Of a stretch of DNA of 6,776 nucleotides, positions 1 to 6,549 are shown piece by piece; positions within the stretch are counted from its first letter, which is position 1, and each line of letters starts with the position of its first letter. A program made the translations under genes and the position numbers. Origin of the DNA: Bacteroidota bacterium (GTDB lineage: Bacteria > Bacteroidota > Bacteroidia > Bacteroidales > Paludibacteraceae); the NCBI GenBank assembly GCA_021804525.1, contig JAJZHJ010000077.1, forward strand, positions 1 to 6,776. The letters are read 5' to 3'. Below the pieces are notes generated by a model. The model saw only the letters and a list, made by a program, of their open reading frames with translations. It searched no databases and was not told the DNA's origin.

Positions 1-143
1 ATAAACGCTTAAAAAAAAAGAGTGTCATGTGATAATAAGCTAATTATTAGCGATTAGTTAAAGAACATGACAATATCATCCGTGATAAAGTGAGTTCAAC
101 CACATTGACTCAGGAAGAAAAAAAATAAAAACAAGAAAGTGCC
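1..143. other. Non-coding region upstream of ispD
   Basis: All three forward frames are closed by stops near the left edge (TAA 10-12, TAA 2-4 and TGA 30-32), so at most a few C-terminal codons of an upstream gene could be here, and none is recognisable. The region is A/T-rich, with an A9 run at 11-19 and an A-rich stretch at about 114-135 just ahead of ispD. I found no TAnnTTTG box, so any ispD promoter is either degenerate or lies to the left of the window. The region holds several inverted repeats, listed separately. There is no Shine-Dalgarno before the ispD ATG; the A-rich stretch may help initiation, as is usual in Bacteroidota. Confidence 0.6.
23..72. repeat. Nested inverted repeats ahead of ispD
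   Basis: The outer arms TGTCATGT (23-30) and ACATGACA (65-72) are perfect 8-base reverse complements. They enclose a perfect odd-length palindrome, GCTAATTATTAGC (39-51). An alternative inner pairing, TAATAA (33-38) with TTATTA (44-49), competes with it. A further small hairpin, TATCA/TGATA with a TCCG loop, follows at 74-87. No T-run follows the outer stem, so this is not an obvious intrinsic terminator for + strand transcription. It could be a structured leader of ispD, an operator pair, or the 3' structure of the upstream gene. The pairing is seen directly; the function is unknown. Confidence 0.55.
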
Positions 144-812
144 ATGAACCGATTTGTGATCATCGTAGCCGGAGGACAAGGCCTTCGGATGAATACTGAA
201 ATACCAAAACAATTCCTTGATTTACAAGGTAAGCCAATCTTAATGCACACGATTGAGGCATTTGCTCATTATGACCCAACGATGAAAATTCTGGTAGTTT
301 TGCCTCAAGAACATCTTGACACATGGAGCAATCTTTGTGAAAAAAATCATTTCACAACTCCCCATCAAATGGTTTTAGGAGGTGATACACGTTTTGAATC
401 GGTCTCACATGGGCTGCTCATGATTCAGGGCGAAGGTGTTGTCGCAGTGCATGACGGAGTGCGACCATTAGTGAGCACTGCGTTGATCGGTAAATGCTTT
501 GAGACAGCAGAGAAAATGGGATCGGCAATACCGGTATGTAATATGGTCGAATCCGTACGCCAACGTGTAGGAAATGGCACAAAAAGCGTTGACAGAAATG
601 AGTTTGTAACGGTTCAAACGCCACAAGTTTTTAACTCCATCATTCTGAAAATGGCATACAAGCAAGCACAACCCGCAAATTACACTGATGATGCTTCTCT
701 TTTCGAAAAATTCGGGATTGCCTTAACCATGGTAGAAGGAGATCGCAACAATATAAAAATCACAGAATTTTTAGATATGAAACTGGCAGAGTTACTGCTT
801 GTGTCACGTTGA
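144..812 (+). CDS. ispD: 2-C-methyl-D-erythritol 4-phosphate cytidylyltransferase (IspD)
   Basis: A cytosolic enzyme of the MEP (non-mevalonate) isoprenoid pathway. It joins CTP and methylerythritol 4-phosphate to give CDP-methylerythritol and pyrophosphate. The 222-residue length is normal for a stand-alone IspD, with no IspF fusion. The N-terminal nucleotide-binding signature is clear: AGGQGLRM at 9-16 followed by PKQF at 21-24, giving the expected catalytic Arg15 and Lys22. VHDGVRP (102-108) supplies the Asp104/Arg107 pair. RNEF (Arg151), TPQVF (159-163), TDDAS (181-185) and NIKIT (Lys205) match the substrate loop and C-terminal motifs. The stretch PVCNMVES (130-137) departs from the Escherichia coli PVRDTMK segment, so the E. 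coli Thr140 equivalent is not kept; related Bacteroidota enzymes also vary there, from memory. The ATG at 144 sits directly before the conserved first strand. recG follows after 36 bp, so the two are probably co-transcribed. Confidence 0.95.
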   Translation: MNRFVIIVAGGQGLRMNTEIPKQFLDLQGKPILMHTIEAFAHYDPTMKILVVLPQEHLDTWSNLCEKNHFTTPHQMVLGGDTRFESVSHGLLMIQGEGVVAVHDGVRPLVSTALIGKCFETAEKMGSAIPVCNMVESVRQRVGNGTKSVDRNEFVTVQTPQVFNSIILKMAYKQAQPANYTDDASLFEKFGIALTMVEGDRNNIKITEFLDMKLAELLLVSR

Positions 813-848
813 TTTTTTCCAGCACGCGTTTTTCTCAATTTCGATGGT

Positions 849-2948
849 ATGATTGAATTAAATTCCAGCGATATTCAGTTTGTTCCCGGCATAGGACCAA
901 AGCGAGCCGAATTGCTGCATACCGAACTTCAAATAAAGACAATAGAGGATTTACTCTATTATTTTCCGTATAAATACATCGATCGAAGTCGCTTTTATAC
1001 CATTGCCGAGTTGCAAAGCGACGTAGGCTACGTGCAATTGAAAGGTAAAATCATACGTTTTGATAAACAGGGTGAAGGTCGGAATCAACGCCTTACGGCT
1101 CGTTTTTCGGATGGAACCGGCACCATAGAACTCATTTGGTTTCAGGGAACACAGTACGTGCAAAAACAATATAAGACAGACAACCTCTATGTCGTTTTTG
1201 GGAAGCCGGCTGTTTTCAACGGTCGGTTCTCGATAGTGCATCCTGATATTGAATCTATTGAGCAAACAGAGTTGCAGGCAAACAGAATATTGCAAGGCTA
1301 CTACGGTACTACCGAAAAAATGAAATCCAATTTTTTGAATTCAAAAGTAATCCAGAAAATCATATTTACGGTAATTCGTTCGTTGGCAGCTCCCATACCC
1401 GAAACATTGCCTGCTTATTTAGTGCAAAAGTTCAGCTTAATGCCACTGCACGATGCAGTTTCAACCATGCACTTTCCCGCCAACGCGCAGCGGCTGGCAA
1501 AAGCACAACAAAGACTGAAATTCGAGGAGCTTTTCTATATTCAACTCTCGCTTCTACGTATTGCAAAACAACGTGCCGTGTCTTCAAAAGGATATGTATT
1601 CGGACAAGTAGGCGCCTTTTTCAATCAGTTTTTCCACGAATGCCTGCCATTTGAATTAACGAATGCACAAAAAAAAGTGATTCGTGAAATACGTGCCGAT
1701 GTTGGCAGCGGTCATCAAATGAACCGATTGTTACAAGGAGATGTGGGTAGTGGAAAAACGTTGGTAGCGCTCATGGTGATGTTGATTGGGATGGATAACG
1801 GATTTCAAGCTTGTCTTATGGCTCCGACGGAAATTTTAGCCAAGCAACATTTCGAAACCTTGATACACTTTCTGAAAGGCATGAATGTCGTTGTGGGATT
1901 GTTGACCGGTTCCACGCGCAAAGCGGACAGGACGGTTTTGCACGAGCAGTTGCGTGCAGGAACATTACATTTGCTGGTGGGCACTCATGCATTATTGGAA
2001 GATGAAGTGCAATTTGCCAATTTGGGGTTGGTAGTCATTGACGAGCAGCATCGCTTCGGGGTAGCACAACGTGCTAAAATGTGGATGAAAAACGAGCAGG
2101 CTCCTCATATTTTGGTGATGACTGCAACGCCAATCCCACGTACGTTGGCTATGACACTTTATGGTGATTTGGAGGTGTCGGTCATCGACGAATTACCTCC
2201 GGGAAGAAAACCCATTCAAACCGTGCATTATTACGAAAAGAGACGTGGTGCAGTCTATCGGTTTATTGAGAAAGAAATTGCAACCGGACGTCAGATTTAT
2301 ATTGTCTATCCGTTGATTGAAGAATCGGAGAAAATGGATTTTCAAAACCTCACCGATGGTTTGAATGTCTTAAAAGAGAGGTTTCCCGACTTTGCGATTG
2401 GCATGGTACATGGGAGATTGAGTTCTGCAGAAAAAGAAGAAGCCATGACTCAGTTTTCGGAAAGAAAAACGCAGATTCTTGTTGCCACCACCGTAATTGA
2501 AGTAGGTGTGAATATTCCCAATGCGTCGGTAATGATTATCGAAAGCGCTCAACGATTCGGGTTGTCTCAGCTTCACCAATTGAGAGGAAGAGTCGGGCGG
2601 GGTGGCGATCAATCGTATTGCATTCTGATGACGCCTTATGAATTGGGGAAAGACACACGCAAACGCATGGAAATTATGACACGCACCAACGATGGTTTCG
2701 AAATTGCAGATGCTGATTTGAAGTTGCGTGGCCCTGGTGATCTTGAAGGAACGCAACAAAGCGGCATCCCTTTCACCTTGCGGGTAGCCAATTTAGCGCG
2801 CGATGGTCAGATGCTTCAATTTGTCCGTACGGTTGCTTTGGAGCTACTCGACGAAGATCCATTTTTACAACGTCCCGAACACTCAATATTGAAAAAGCAA
2901 CTCCAAAAAATGCAAAAAGACTCCGTTGACTGGAAAAAAATCAGCTAA
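849..2948 (+). CDS. recG: ATP-dependent DNA helicase RecG
   Basis: A monomeric superfamily 2 double-stranded DNA translocase that regresses stalled replication forks and processes branched recombination intermediates. The 699 residues are a normal full length. A helix-hairpin-like start (FVPGIGPKRAELL, 11-23) leads into the OB-fold wedge domain (about 60-150), which grips the fork. The helicase core shows a Q-like motif ELTNAQ (269-274), Walker A GDVGSGKT (297-304, Lys303), motif Ia APTEILAKQH (325-334), a DEQH box (398-401), TATPIPRT (425-432), HGRLS (521-525), ATTVIEVGVNIPNA (546-559) and QLRGRVGRG (577-585, arginine finger). The family-specific TRG element that couples ATP hydrolysis to movement is intact (615-639, with LKLRGPGD and GTQQSG). 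The ATG at 849 has no Shine-Dalgarno and lies 36 bp after ispD. An A8 run at 1669-1676 lies in frame inside the gene. No terminator follows, so read-through into ndk is possible. Confidence 0.97.
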   Translation: MIELNSSDIQFVPGIGPKRAELLHTELQIKTIEDLLYYFPYKYIDRSRFYTIAELQSDVGYVQLKGKIIRFDKQGEGRNQRLTARFSDGTGTIELIWFQGTQYVQKQYKTDNLYVVFGKPAVFNGRFSIVHPDIESIEQTELQANRILQGYYGTTEKMKSNFLNSKVIQKIIFTVIRSLAAPIPETLPAYLVQKFSLMPLHDAVSTMHFPANAQRLAKAQQRLKFEELFYIQLSLLRIAKQRAVSSKGYVFGQVGAFFNQFFHECLPFELTNAQKKVIREIRADVGSGHQMNRLLQGDVGSGKTLVALMVMLIGMDNGFQACLMAPTEILAKQHFETLIHFLKGMNVVVGLLTGSTRKADRTVLHEQLRAGTLHLLVGTHALLEDEVQFANLGLVVIDEQHRFGVAQRAKMWMKNEQAPHILVMTATPIPRTLAMTLYGDLEVSVIDELPPGRKPIQTVHYYEKRRGAVYRFIEKEIATGRQIYIVYPLIEESEKMDFQNLTDGLNVLKERFPDFAIGMVHGRLSSAEKEEAMTQFSERKTQILVATTVIEVGVNIPNASVMIIESAQRFGLSQLHQLRGRVGRGGDQSYCILMTPYELGKDTRKRMEIMTRTNDGFEIADADLKLRGPGDLEGTQQSGIPFTLRVANLARDGQMLQFVRTVALELLDEDPFLQRPEHSILKKQLQKMQKDSVDWKKIS

Positions 2949-2959
2949 AAAACGTTCAA

Positions 2960-2967
2960 TATATTTG
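2960..2967 (+). promoter_or_regulatory. Candidate Bacteroidota -7 box ahead of ndk
   Basis: TATATTTG matches the Bacteroidota sigma-ABfr -7 consensus TAnnTTTG at every fixed position. It lies in the 81 bp recG-ndk gap and would put a transcription start near 2972, giving a leader of nearly 60 nt before the ndk ATG. No TTTG or TTG -33 element sits at the usual ~20 bp distance; the nearest TTG is at 2926-2928, about 31 bp upstream. If used, it is probably modest and adds to read-through from ispD-recG. Confidence 0.4.
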
Positions 2968-3029
2968 GTAGTGTCATTTTTTATCTCTTACTTTGACCTG
3001 AAATTAGTTTTATATCTATTTATCACGCC

Positions 3030-3494
3030 ATGCAACAAACACTCATATTATTGAAGCCCAGTGCAATAGAAAGAGGATTAGTCGGTGAAATTATTTCAAG
3101 ACTCGAGAAAAAAGGATTGCTTATTGTGGGCATGAAAATGATACAATTATCGGACGAGTTGATTGAAGCTCATTATGCACATTTAGTCAACAAGTCGTTT
3201 TTCCCTATTCTCAAGGAAGCCATGCAAAAAACACCTGTGATTGCGATGTGTGTTAAAGGGAAAGAAGCCGTAAGACTTGTACGTGAAATGGCCGGTGCAA
3301 CAAATGGCCGAAATGCGACTCCAGGTACCATTAGAGGAGATTACAGCATTAGTGCAATGAAAAACCTTATTCACGCTTCTGATTCGTTGACAAATGCACA
3401 AATAGAAGTCCAACGATTTTTTACTCCAAATGAACTCTTCAATTATCAAACAGTAATGGCAACTGCTCTATACGCGTTTGATGAATTGAATTAA
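3030..3494 (+). CDS. ndk: Nucleoside diphosphate kinase
   Basis: A cytosolic enzyme that moves the gamma-phosphate from ATP to other (d)NDPs through a phosphohistidine, balancing NTP and dNTP pools. The 154 residues fit the Bacteroidales form, slightly longer than the ~143-residue proteobacterial enzyme. Conserved residues are in place: Lys9 in LLKPSAIERGLVGEI, Tyr49, Phe57, Arg85, Thr91, Arg102 within PGTIRGDYS (98-106), Asn112, and the catalytic His115 in NLIHASDS (112-119). Two spellings differ from the widespread consensus: KPSA instead of KPDA, and TNGRNATPG instead of TNPxxAxPG. Both fit what I recall of Bacteroides NDKs. The ATG at 3030 is the only sensible start, giving the family-typical short lead (MQQTLILLKP). 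There is no Shine-Dalgarno. The M23 peptidase begins 24 bp downstream with no terminator between, so they are likely co-transcribed. Confidence 0.95.
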   Translation: MQQTLILLKPSAIERGLVGEIISRLEKKGLLIVGMKMIQLSDELIEAHYAHLVNKSFFPILKEAMQKTPVIAMCVKGKEAVRLVREMAGATNGRNATPGTIRGDYSISAMKNLIHASDSLTNAQIEVQRFFTPNELFNYQTVMATALYAFDELN

Positions 3495-3518
3495 ATATAA
3501 ACACACACGACCTCAGTT

Positions 3519-4364
3519 ATGAAGAAAGCAATTTTCCTCTCCTTTATTTGGCTGTTTTCCTATGGATTTGCGCCCCATGCCTTTGCTAAAAAACGAGTAC
3601 ATGCAAAACATATCCGTACCCGCCCAAGAGAATTAGCCGCCGTGGATGACGTGCAGCGTCAAATAAATGCATTGAACGCTTTAATGGTGCAAAAAATGCA
3701 GCAAGAAGAAGACCCAAATGCAACGGAAGACGACTCGAATATTCCTGCAAACGGTCTTTATGAGTCGTGGACAAACAGTCGCATAAATCCATATCATACA
3801 CCTTTTTATAAATTACCTGACTCCGTCAGAATTGACGTTTCACAGTTTGTGCCTCCAGTTGAATCGTTTATCACTTCGCATTTTGGATGGAGAAGTCGGT
3901 TTCATCGTATGCATTATGGTACTGATTTGAAACTCAACATAGGGGATCCTGTCCGTTGTGCCTTCGATGGTAAAGTACGTATCACAGGCTATGAAGCAAG
4001 AGGTTATGGCAACTATGTCGTTGTACGGCATGACAATGGATTGGAAACAGTCTATGGTCACCTGTCTAAAATTTTGGTGCATGAAAATGAACCGCTTAAA
4101 GCCGGAGACGAAATCGGGTTAGGTGGAAGTACGGGACGTTCAACAGGGCCACACTTACATTTCGAAGTGCGTTATTTGGGGAATGCTATCAATCCAGAAA
4201 AGATATTTGATTTTGCCGATGGCACACCTATTCATGACACGTATGTAATTACAAAAACGGGATCATTTGACTATGAATATGCGCATAGATTAAGCCCATC
4301 GTCTAATTTTTCGAAAGGATTAGCCAGGGCATCTCACCACAAAAAACACTATCGCAGGAGATAA
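3519..4364 (+). CDS. Secreted M23 family metallopeptidase (LytM-type)
   Basis: A probable zinc endopeptidase acting on peptidoglycan cross-links outside the inner membrane, or a regulator of such enzymes. A Sec signal peptide is visible: basic MKK, a hydrophobic core (about 4-18) and AFA before KKR, with likely cleavage after residue 23. Residues 24-75 are a basic, then Gln/Asp/Glu-rich linker with some coiled-coil potential (QRQINALNALMVQKMQQ, 46-62). The M23 domain spans about 115-235. Zinc ligands His132 and Asp136 (HYGTD) and His214 (HLHF), with catalytic His181 (YGHLS) and His212, are all present, so it should be catalytically competent, unlike EnvC/NlpD-type activators. The domain ends with the usual NPEKIF. 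There is no LysM or SH3 wall-binding domain. The tail is strongly basic (HHKKHYRRR, 273-281), which may bind anionic envelope polymers; that is inference. A perfect-stem terminator follows 34 bp after the stop. Confidence 0.9.
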   Translation: MKKAIFLSFIWLFSYGFAPHAFAKKRVHAKHIRTRPRELAAVDDVQRQINALNALMVQKMQQEEDPNATEDDSNIPANGLYESWTNSRINPYHTPFYKLPDSVRIDVSQFVPPVESFITSHFGWRSRFHRMHYGTDLKLNIGDPVRCAFDGKVRITGYEARGYGNYVVVRHDNGLETVYGHLSKILVHENEPLKAGDEIGLGGSTGRSTGPHLHFEVRYLGNAINPEKIFDFADGTPIHDTYVITKTGSFDYEYAHRLSPSSNFSKGLARASHHKKHYRRR

Positions 4365-4398
4365 ACAGTGCGTTACACATTAACGGATAACCAACATC

Positions 4399-4441
4399 AA
4401 AAGGTTTGTGAGTACTTTTACTCACAAACCTTTTCTGTTTC
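4399..4441 (+). terminator. Strong intrinsic terminator after the M23 peptidase gene
   Basis: A perfect 16 bp stem pairs 4399-4414 with 4419-4434 around a CTTT loop (4415-4418). The lower stem is AAAAGG/CCTTTT, so a U-rich tail follows on the + strand (TTTTCTGTTTCT). An A-run precedes it, so it could also stop minus-strand transcription. It closes the ndk-peptidase unit and separates it from the dGTPase gene. Confidence 0.9.
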
Positions 4442-4449
4442 TCCGCTAT

Positions 4450-4459
4450 CTAAATTTAG
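4450..4459 (+). promoter_or_regulatory. Palindromic -7-like element before the dGTPase gene
   Basis: CTAAATTTAG is a perfect 10 bp palindrome between the terminator and the dGTPase start. It contains TAAATTTA, one base off the Bacteroidota -7 consensus TAnnTTTG. A promoter is needed in this short gap because a strong terminator ends just upstream. If this is it, transcription would begin around 4463, giving an almost leaderless message for the ATG at 4465 or a ~17 nt leader for 4480. No -33 TTTG is seen at the expected distance, so the call is tentative. Confidence 0.3.
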
Positions 4460-4464
4460 CCATT

Positions 4465-5805
4465 ATGACAGATAACGCTATGCAATGGGATATATTGCTA
4501 ACAAACAAACGATTGGGCATGGAGCATTATCACGAGCAACGCGCCGACGATCGTACCGAGTTTCAACGCGATTATGATCGACTCATCTTTTCAGCACCTT
4601 TTCGCAGGTTACAAAACAAGACTCAAGTGTTCCCTTTGCCAGGTAGTGTGTTTGTTCACAACAGACTGACACATAGTTTGGAAGTTGCTAGCGTGGGTCG
4701 GTCTTTGGGAAGTGTTGTAACCAAACTTATGAAAGAGAAGAATCCAGATTGTCCTCCTTTCATGGAGGAGATTGGAGCCATCATTTCAGCTGCATGTTTG
4801 GCACATGACTTAGGCAATCCTCCTTTTGGTCATTCGGGAGAACAAGCCATTGGTACTTTTTTTTCCGAAGGACACGGTCAAATTGTAAAAAACACGTTAG
4901 AAGACATTTCCTATTGGACAGACTTTACTCATTTTGAAGGGAATGCCAATGCATTTCGACTGCTAACTCATCGTTTCAATGGCCGACGCGAAGGTGGATT
5001 TGCCATGACGTATGCCACTTTAGCAACCTTGGTAAAGTATCCATATCTCTCTAATCATGCTGATAACAAGACCAAGTTTGGCTTTTTTCATGCTGATGAA
5101 TCGATATATCTTCGCATTGCCAAAGAATTAGGTATTCTCCGCCATCCACAACATCCGCAACGCTTTGTGCGTTATCCTCTTACTTATCTACTAGAAGCAG
5201 CTGATGATATCTGTTATCAAGTGATGGATATGGAAGACGCACAAAAACTAAACATCATTTCTGCTGACGAGGCCAAGCGCCTGTTGAAACTTTTCTTTCA
5301 GCCGGCGCGATTAATTCGTATCGATGAAACGTTGCAATTGGTAACGGATGTAAATGAACAAATTGCCTACCTACGCTCATCCGTCATTGGCGTATTGGTG
5401 GATGCAGTAGCACATGTATTTGTGTCGCATGAAGAAGAAATCTTATCGGGCATTTTCCAAGGCTCTTTGATCGACAAATTGCCAGATACTTTGAGGTCAG
5501 CTTACCGGGAATGTGCCATCATGGCAAAAGAGAAAATATATTGTGCTTCGGAAGTGTTGGATGTGGAATTAGCTGGTCATAAAATTATTACTACATTACT
5601 TCAAGAGCTGACACAAGCCGTTCTGTTTCCCGAGAAAGCCTATTCGCGTCAATTATTGCTACGTATTCCGACACAGTACGAACTGAACAGTACAACGCTC
5701 TACGAAAAAATGTTGGCTATGCTCGACTTTATATCAGGCATGACTGACGTATATGCGCTTGACCTGTACCGCAAGATAACCGGCATGAGCCTTCCAACGC
5801 TATAA
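4465..5805 (+). CDS. dgt: dGTPase-type HD-domain deoxynucleoside triphosphate triphosphohydrolase
   Basis: A cytosolic HD-superfamily enzyme that splits dGTP (and, in many relatives, other dNTPs under allosteric control) into deoxynucleoside and tripolyphosphate. It limits dNTP pools, the reverse of what the nearby ndk supports. Numbering from the ATG at 4465 (446 residues): RDYDRLIFSAPFRRLQNKTQVFPL (35-58) is the family N-terminal signature. The HD metal site is formed by His70 (NRLTHS), His114-Asp115 (AHDLGNPPFGH) and an Asp in LEAADD (247/248). HFEGNANAFR (156-165) is the usual active-site segment. The frame stays open back to a GTG at 4408, but that start lies inside the terminator stem and is unlikely. 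ATG 4465 has A at -3 and A/T-rich sequence ahead. ATG 4480 would give MQWDILLTNKR, which lines up with the M-N-W start I recall in Bacteroides homologues, so 4480 is a real alternative. A T8 run at 4857-4864 lies within the gene. Confidence 0.92.
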   Translation: MTDNAMQWDILLTNKRLGMEHYHEQRADDRTEFQRDYDRLIFSAPFRRLQNKTQVFPLPGSVFVHNRLTHSLEVASVGRSLGSVVTKLMKEKNPDCPPFMEEIGAIISAACLAHDLGNPPFGHSGEQAIGTFFSEGHGQIVKNTLEDISYWTDFTHFEGNANAFRLLTHRFNGRREGGFAMTYATLATLVKYPYLSNHADNKTKFGFFHADESIYLRIAKELGILRHPQHPQRFVRYPLTYLLEAADDICYQVMDMEDAQKLNIISADEAKRLLKLFFQPARLIRIDETLQLVTDVNEQIAYLRSSVIGVLVDAVAHVFVSHEEEILSGIFQGSLIDKLPDTLRSAYRECAIMAKEKIYCASEVLDVELAGHKIITTLLQELTQAVLFPEKAYSRQLLLRIPTQYELNSTTLYEKMLAMLDFISGMTDVYALDLYRKITGMSLPTL

Positions 5806-5864
5806 TTTAGTTTTCGCAGGGAGACGGAAGAAACGTTTTCTTGAAAGTATACAACGAATAAGAA

Positions 5865-5889
5865 AAAAGCGTATCTTTGTGGCGCTTTT
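5865..5889. promoter_or_regulatory. Inverted repeat framing the rpsP -7 box
   Basis: AAAAGCG (5865-5871) and CGCTTTT (5883-5889) are perfect 7-base reverse complements separated by 11 bp. That spacer contains the full -7 box TATCTTTG (5872-5879). The placement is what a dimeric repressor site over a promoter would look like, but chance is possible given the A/T content. The right arm also takes part in the leader hairpins described separately. Confidence 0.4.
5872..5879 (+). promoter_or_regulatory. Bacteroidota -7 promoter box for rpsP
   Basis: TATCTTTG matches TAnnTTTG exactly and sits in the TATCTTTGtgGCGC context typical of strong housekeeping promoters in this phylum. Transcription should begin around 5884-5886, leaving a ~50 nt leader. 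The -33 region is weak: the nearest TTG, at 5841-5843, is 28 bp upstream rather than ~20. The rest of the 131 bp dgt-rpsP gap contains no ORF and only a weak A/T hairpin (AAGAAA 5828-5833 with TTTCTT 5837-5842). Confidence 0.65.
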
Positions 5890-5913
5890 CGAGTAAAAGC
5901 AAGTTAGGCTTTT
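5884..5913 (+). promoter_or_regulatory. Two mutually exclusive hairpins in the rpsP leader
   Basis: One AAAAGC (5895-5900) can pair either with GCTTTT upstream (5884-5889, loop CGAGT) or with GCTTTT downstream (5908-5913, loop AAGTTAG). The two 6 bp stems share an arm and cannot coexist. The first would form right at the predicted 5' end of the transcript; the second is followed by the U-rich stretch ATTTCATTT. This could stabilise the message, act as a weak attenuator or respond to a ligand or protein, but the stems are short and no known ribosomal-protein leader motif is recognised. Confidence 0.35.
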
Positions 5914-5936
5914 ATTTCATTTAATCCAACATTCAA

Positions 5937-6479
5937 ATGGCAACAAAAATTAGATTACAAAGACACGGCCACAAGCGGTATGCCTATTACCACATTGTAA
6001 TAGCCGACAGTCGTGCTCCAAGAAACGGTAAATTTATTGAGCGAATTGGTTCTTACAACCCAAACACTAACCCTGCAACCATTGATCTCAATTTTGATCG
6101 TGCACTCTATTGGGTAACCGTTGGTGCAGAACCAACCGACACTACACGCAATATTCTTTCTGACGAAGGTGTATTGTTAATGAAACACTTACAAGGCGGT
6201 GTCAAGAAGGGTGCATTTGACGAAGCAGAAGCAAACAAACGTTTTGCTGCTTGGAAAGCATCACGCTCAGCTGCCATAACTTCGCTACAAGAAAAAATAT
6301 CTTCGGAAACGAAAGAACAAGCTAAAAAACGCCACGAAGAAGAAGCAGCTAAAAATCAAGCAAAAGTAGCAGCATTGGCCAAGAAACAAGCTGAAGAATC
6401 GGCTGCACTTGCTGCTAAGGCAGTGGATGCCGCAAAAGAAGCTGCAGCTGCAGCAGCCCCTGAACAAACCGCCAACTAA
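5937..6479 (+). CDS. rpsP: 30S ribosomal protein S16 with long C-terminal extension
   Basis: S16 binds 16S rRNA early in 30S assembly and stabilises the 5'/central domains. Residues 1 to about 85 are the whole S16 domain: [20 protein letters not shown], then [21 protein letters not shown] (22-42) and [18 protein letters not shown] (77-94). The E. coli protein ends at 82 residues; this one runs to 180. The extra ~90 residues are rich in Ala, Lys and Glu, almost free of Gly and Pro (one Pro, near the end), and probably form one long helix (about 97-175) ending in an alanine run at 169-174. Such extensions are known in Bacteroidota S16. The ATG at 5937 starts exactly at the conserved MATKIRL, with no Shine-Dalgarno. 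It has its own promoter and its own terminator 35 bp after the stop, so it appears to be transcribed alone, without the rimM/trmD/rplS partners of the E. coli operon. Confidence 0.97.
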   Translation: MATKIRLQRHGHKRYAYYHIVIADSRAPRNGKFIERIGSYNPNTNPATIDLNFDRALYWVTVGAEPTDTTRNILSDEGVLLMKHLQGGVKKGAFDEAEANKRFAAWKASRSAAITSLQEKISSETKEQAKKRHEEEAAKNQAKVAALAKKQAEESAALAAKAVDAAKEAAAAAAPEQTAN

Positions 6480-6513
6480 ATCGAAAAATAGCACATTGTG
6501 CTTGTTGTTCTTC

Positions 6514-6549
6514 AAACCGTCTATTCTTCGCAAAGATAGACGGTTTTTT
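6514..6549 (+). terminator. Intrinsic terminator of rpsP
   Basis: An 11 bp perfect stem pairs AAACCGTCTAT (6514-6524) with ATAGACGGTTT (6536-6546). A short CTT/AAG extension inside, past one bulged T, closes on a CGCA loop. Six Ts (6544-6549) follow directly. It lies 35 bp after the rpsP stop. Confidence 0.93.

Noticed and set aside
51..128. Short open stretch ending in TAA ahead of ispD
   Set aside because: It opens after a TAG at 48-50, has only 25 codons and no credible start, overlaps the inverted repeats, and resembles no known peptide.
844..852. Two-codon ORF (ATG GTA TGA) overlapping the recG start
   Set aside because: A translational-coupling mini-ORF is conceivable, but a 9-base match arises easily by chance and nothing else supports it.
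951..1295. Long minus-strand open frames opposite recG (also 2370-2759) and opposite other genes
   Set aside because: They lie wholly within well-supported genes on the other strand, and their translations look like antisense shadows.
1669..1676. A8 run inside recG, and a similar T8 run at 4857-4864 in the dGTPase gene
   Set aside because: Possible slippage sites, but both frames are intact, both genes are housekeeping, and the runs simply encode Lys-Lys and Phe-Phe in A/T-rich DNA.
2926..2967. TTG at 2926 as the -33 partner of the ndk -7 box
   Set aside because: The 31 bp spacing is far from the ~20 bp expected in Bacteroidota promoters.
5828..5842. AAGAAA/TTTCTT hairpin as a terminator for the dGTPase gene
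   Set aside because: It is a six-pair A/T-rich stem with no following T-run; too weak to call.
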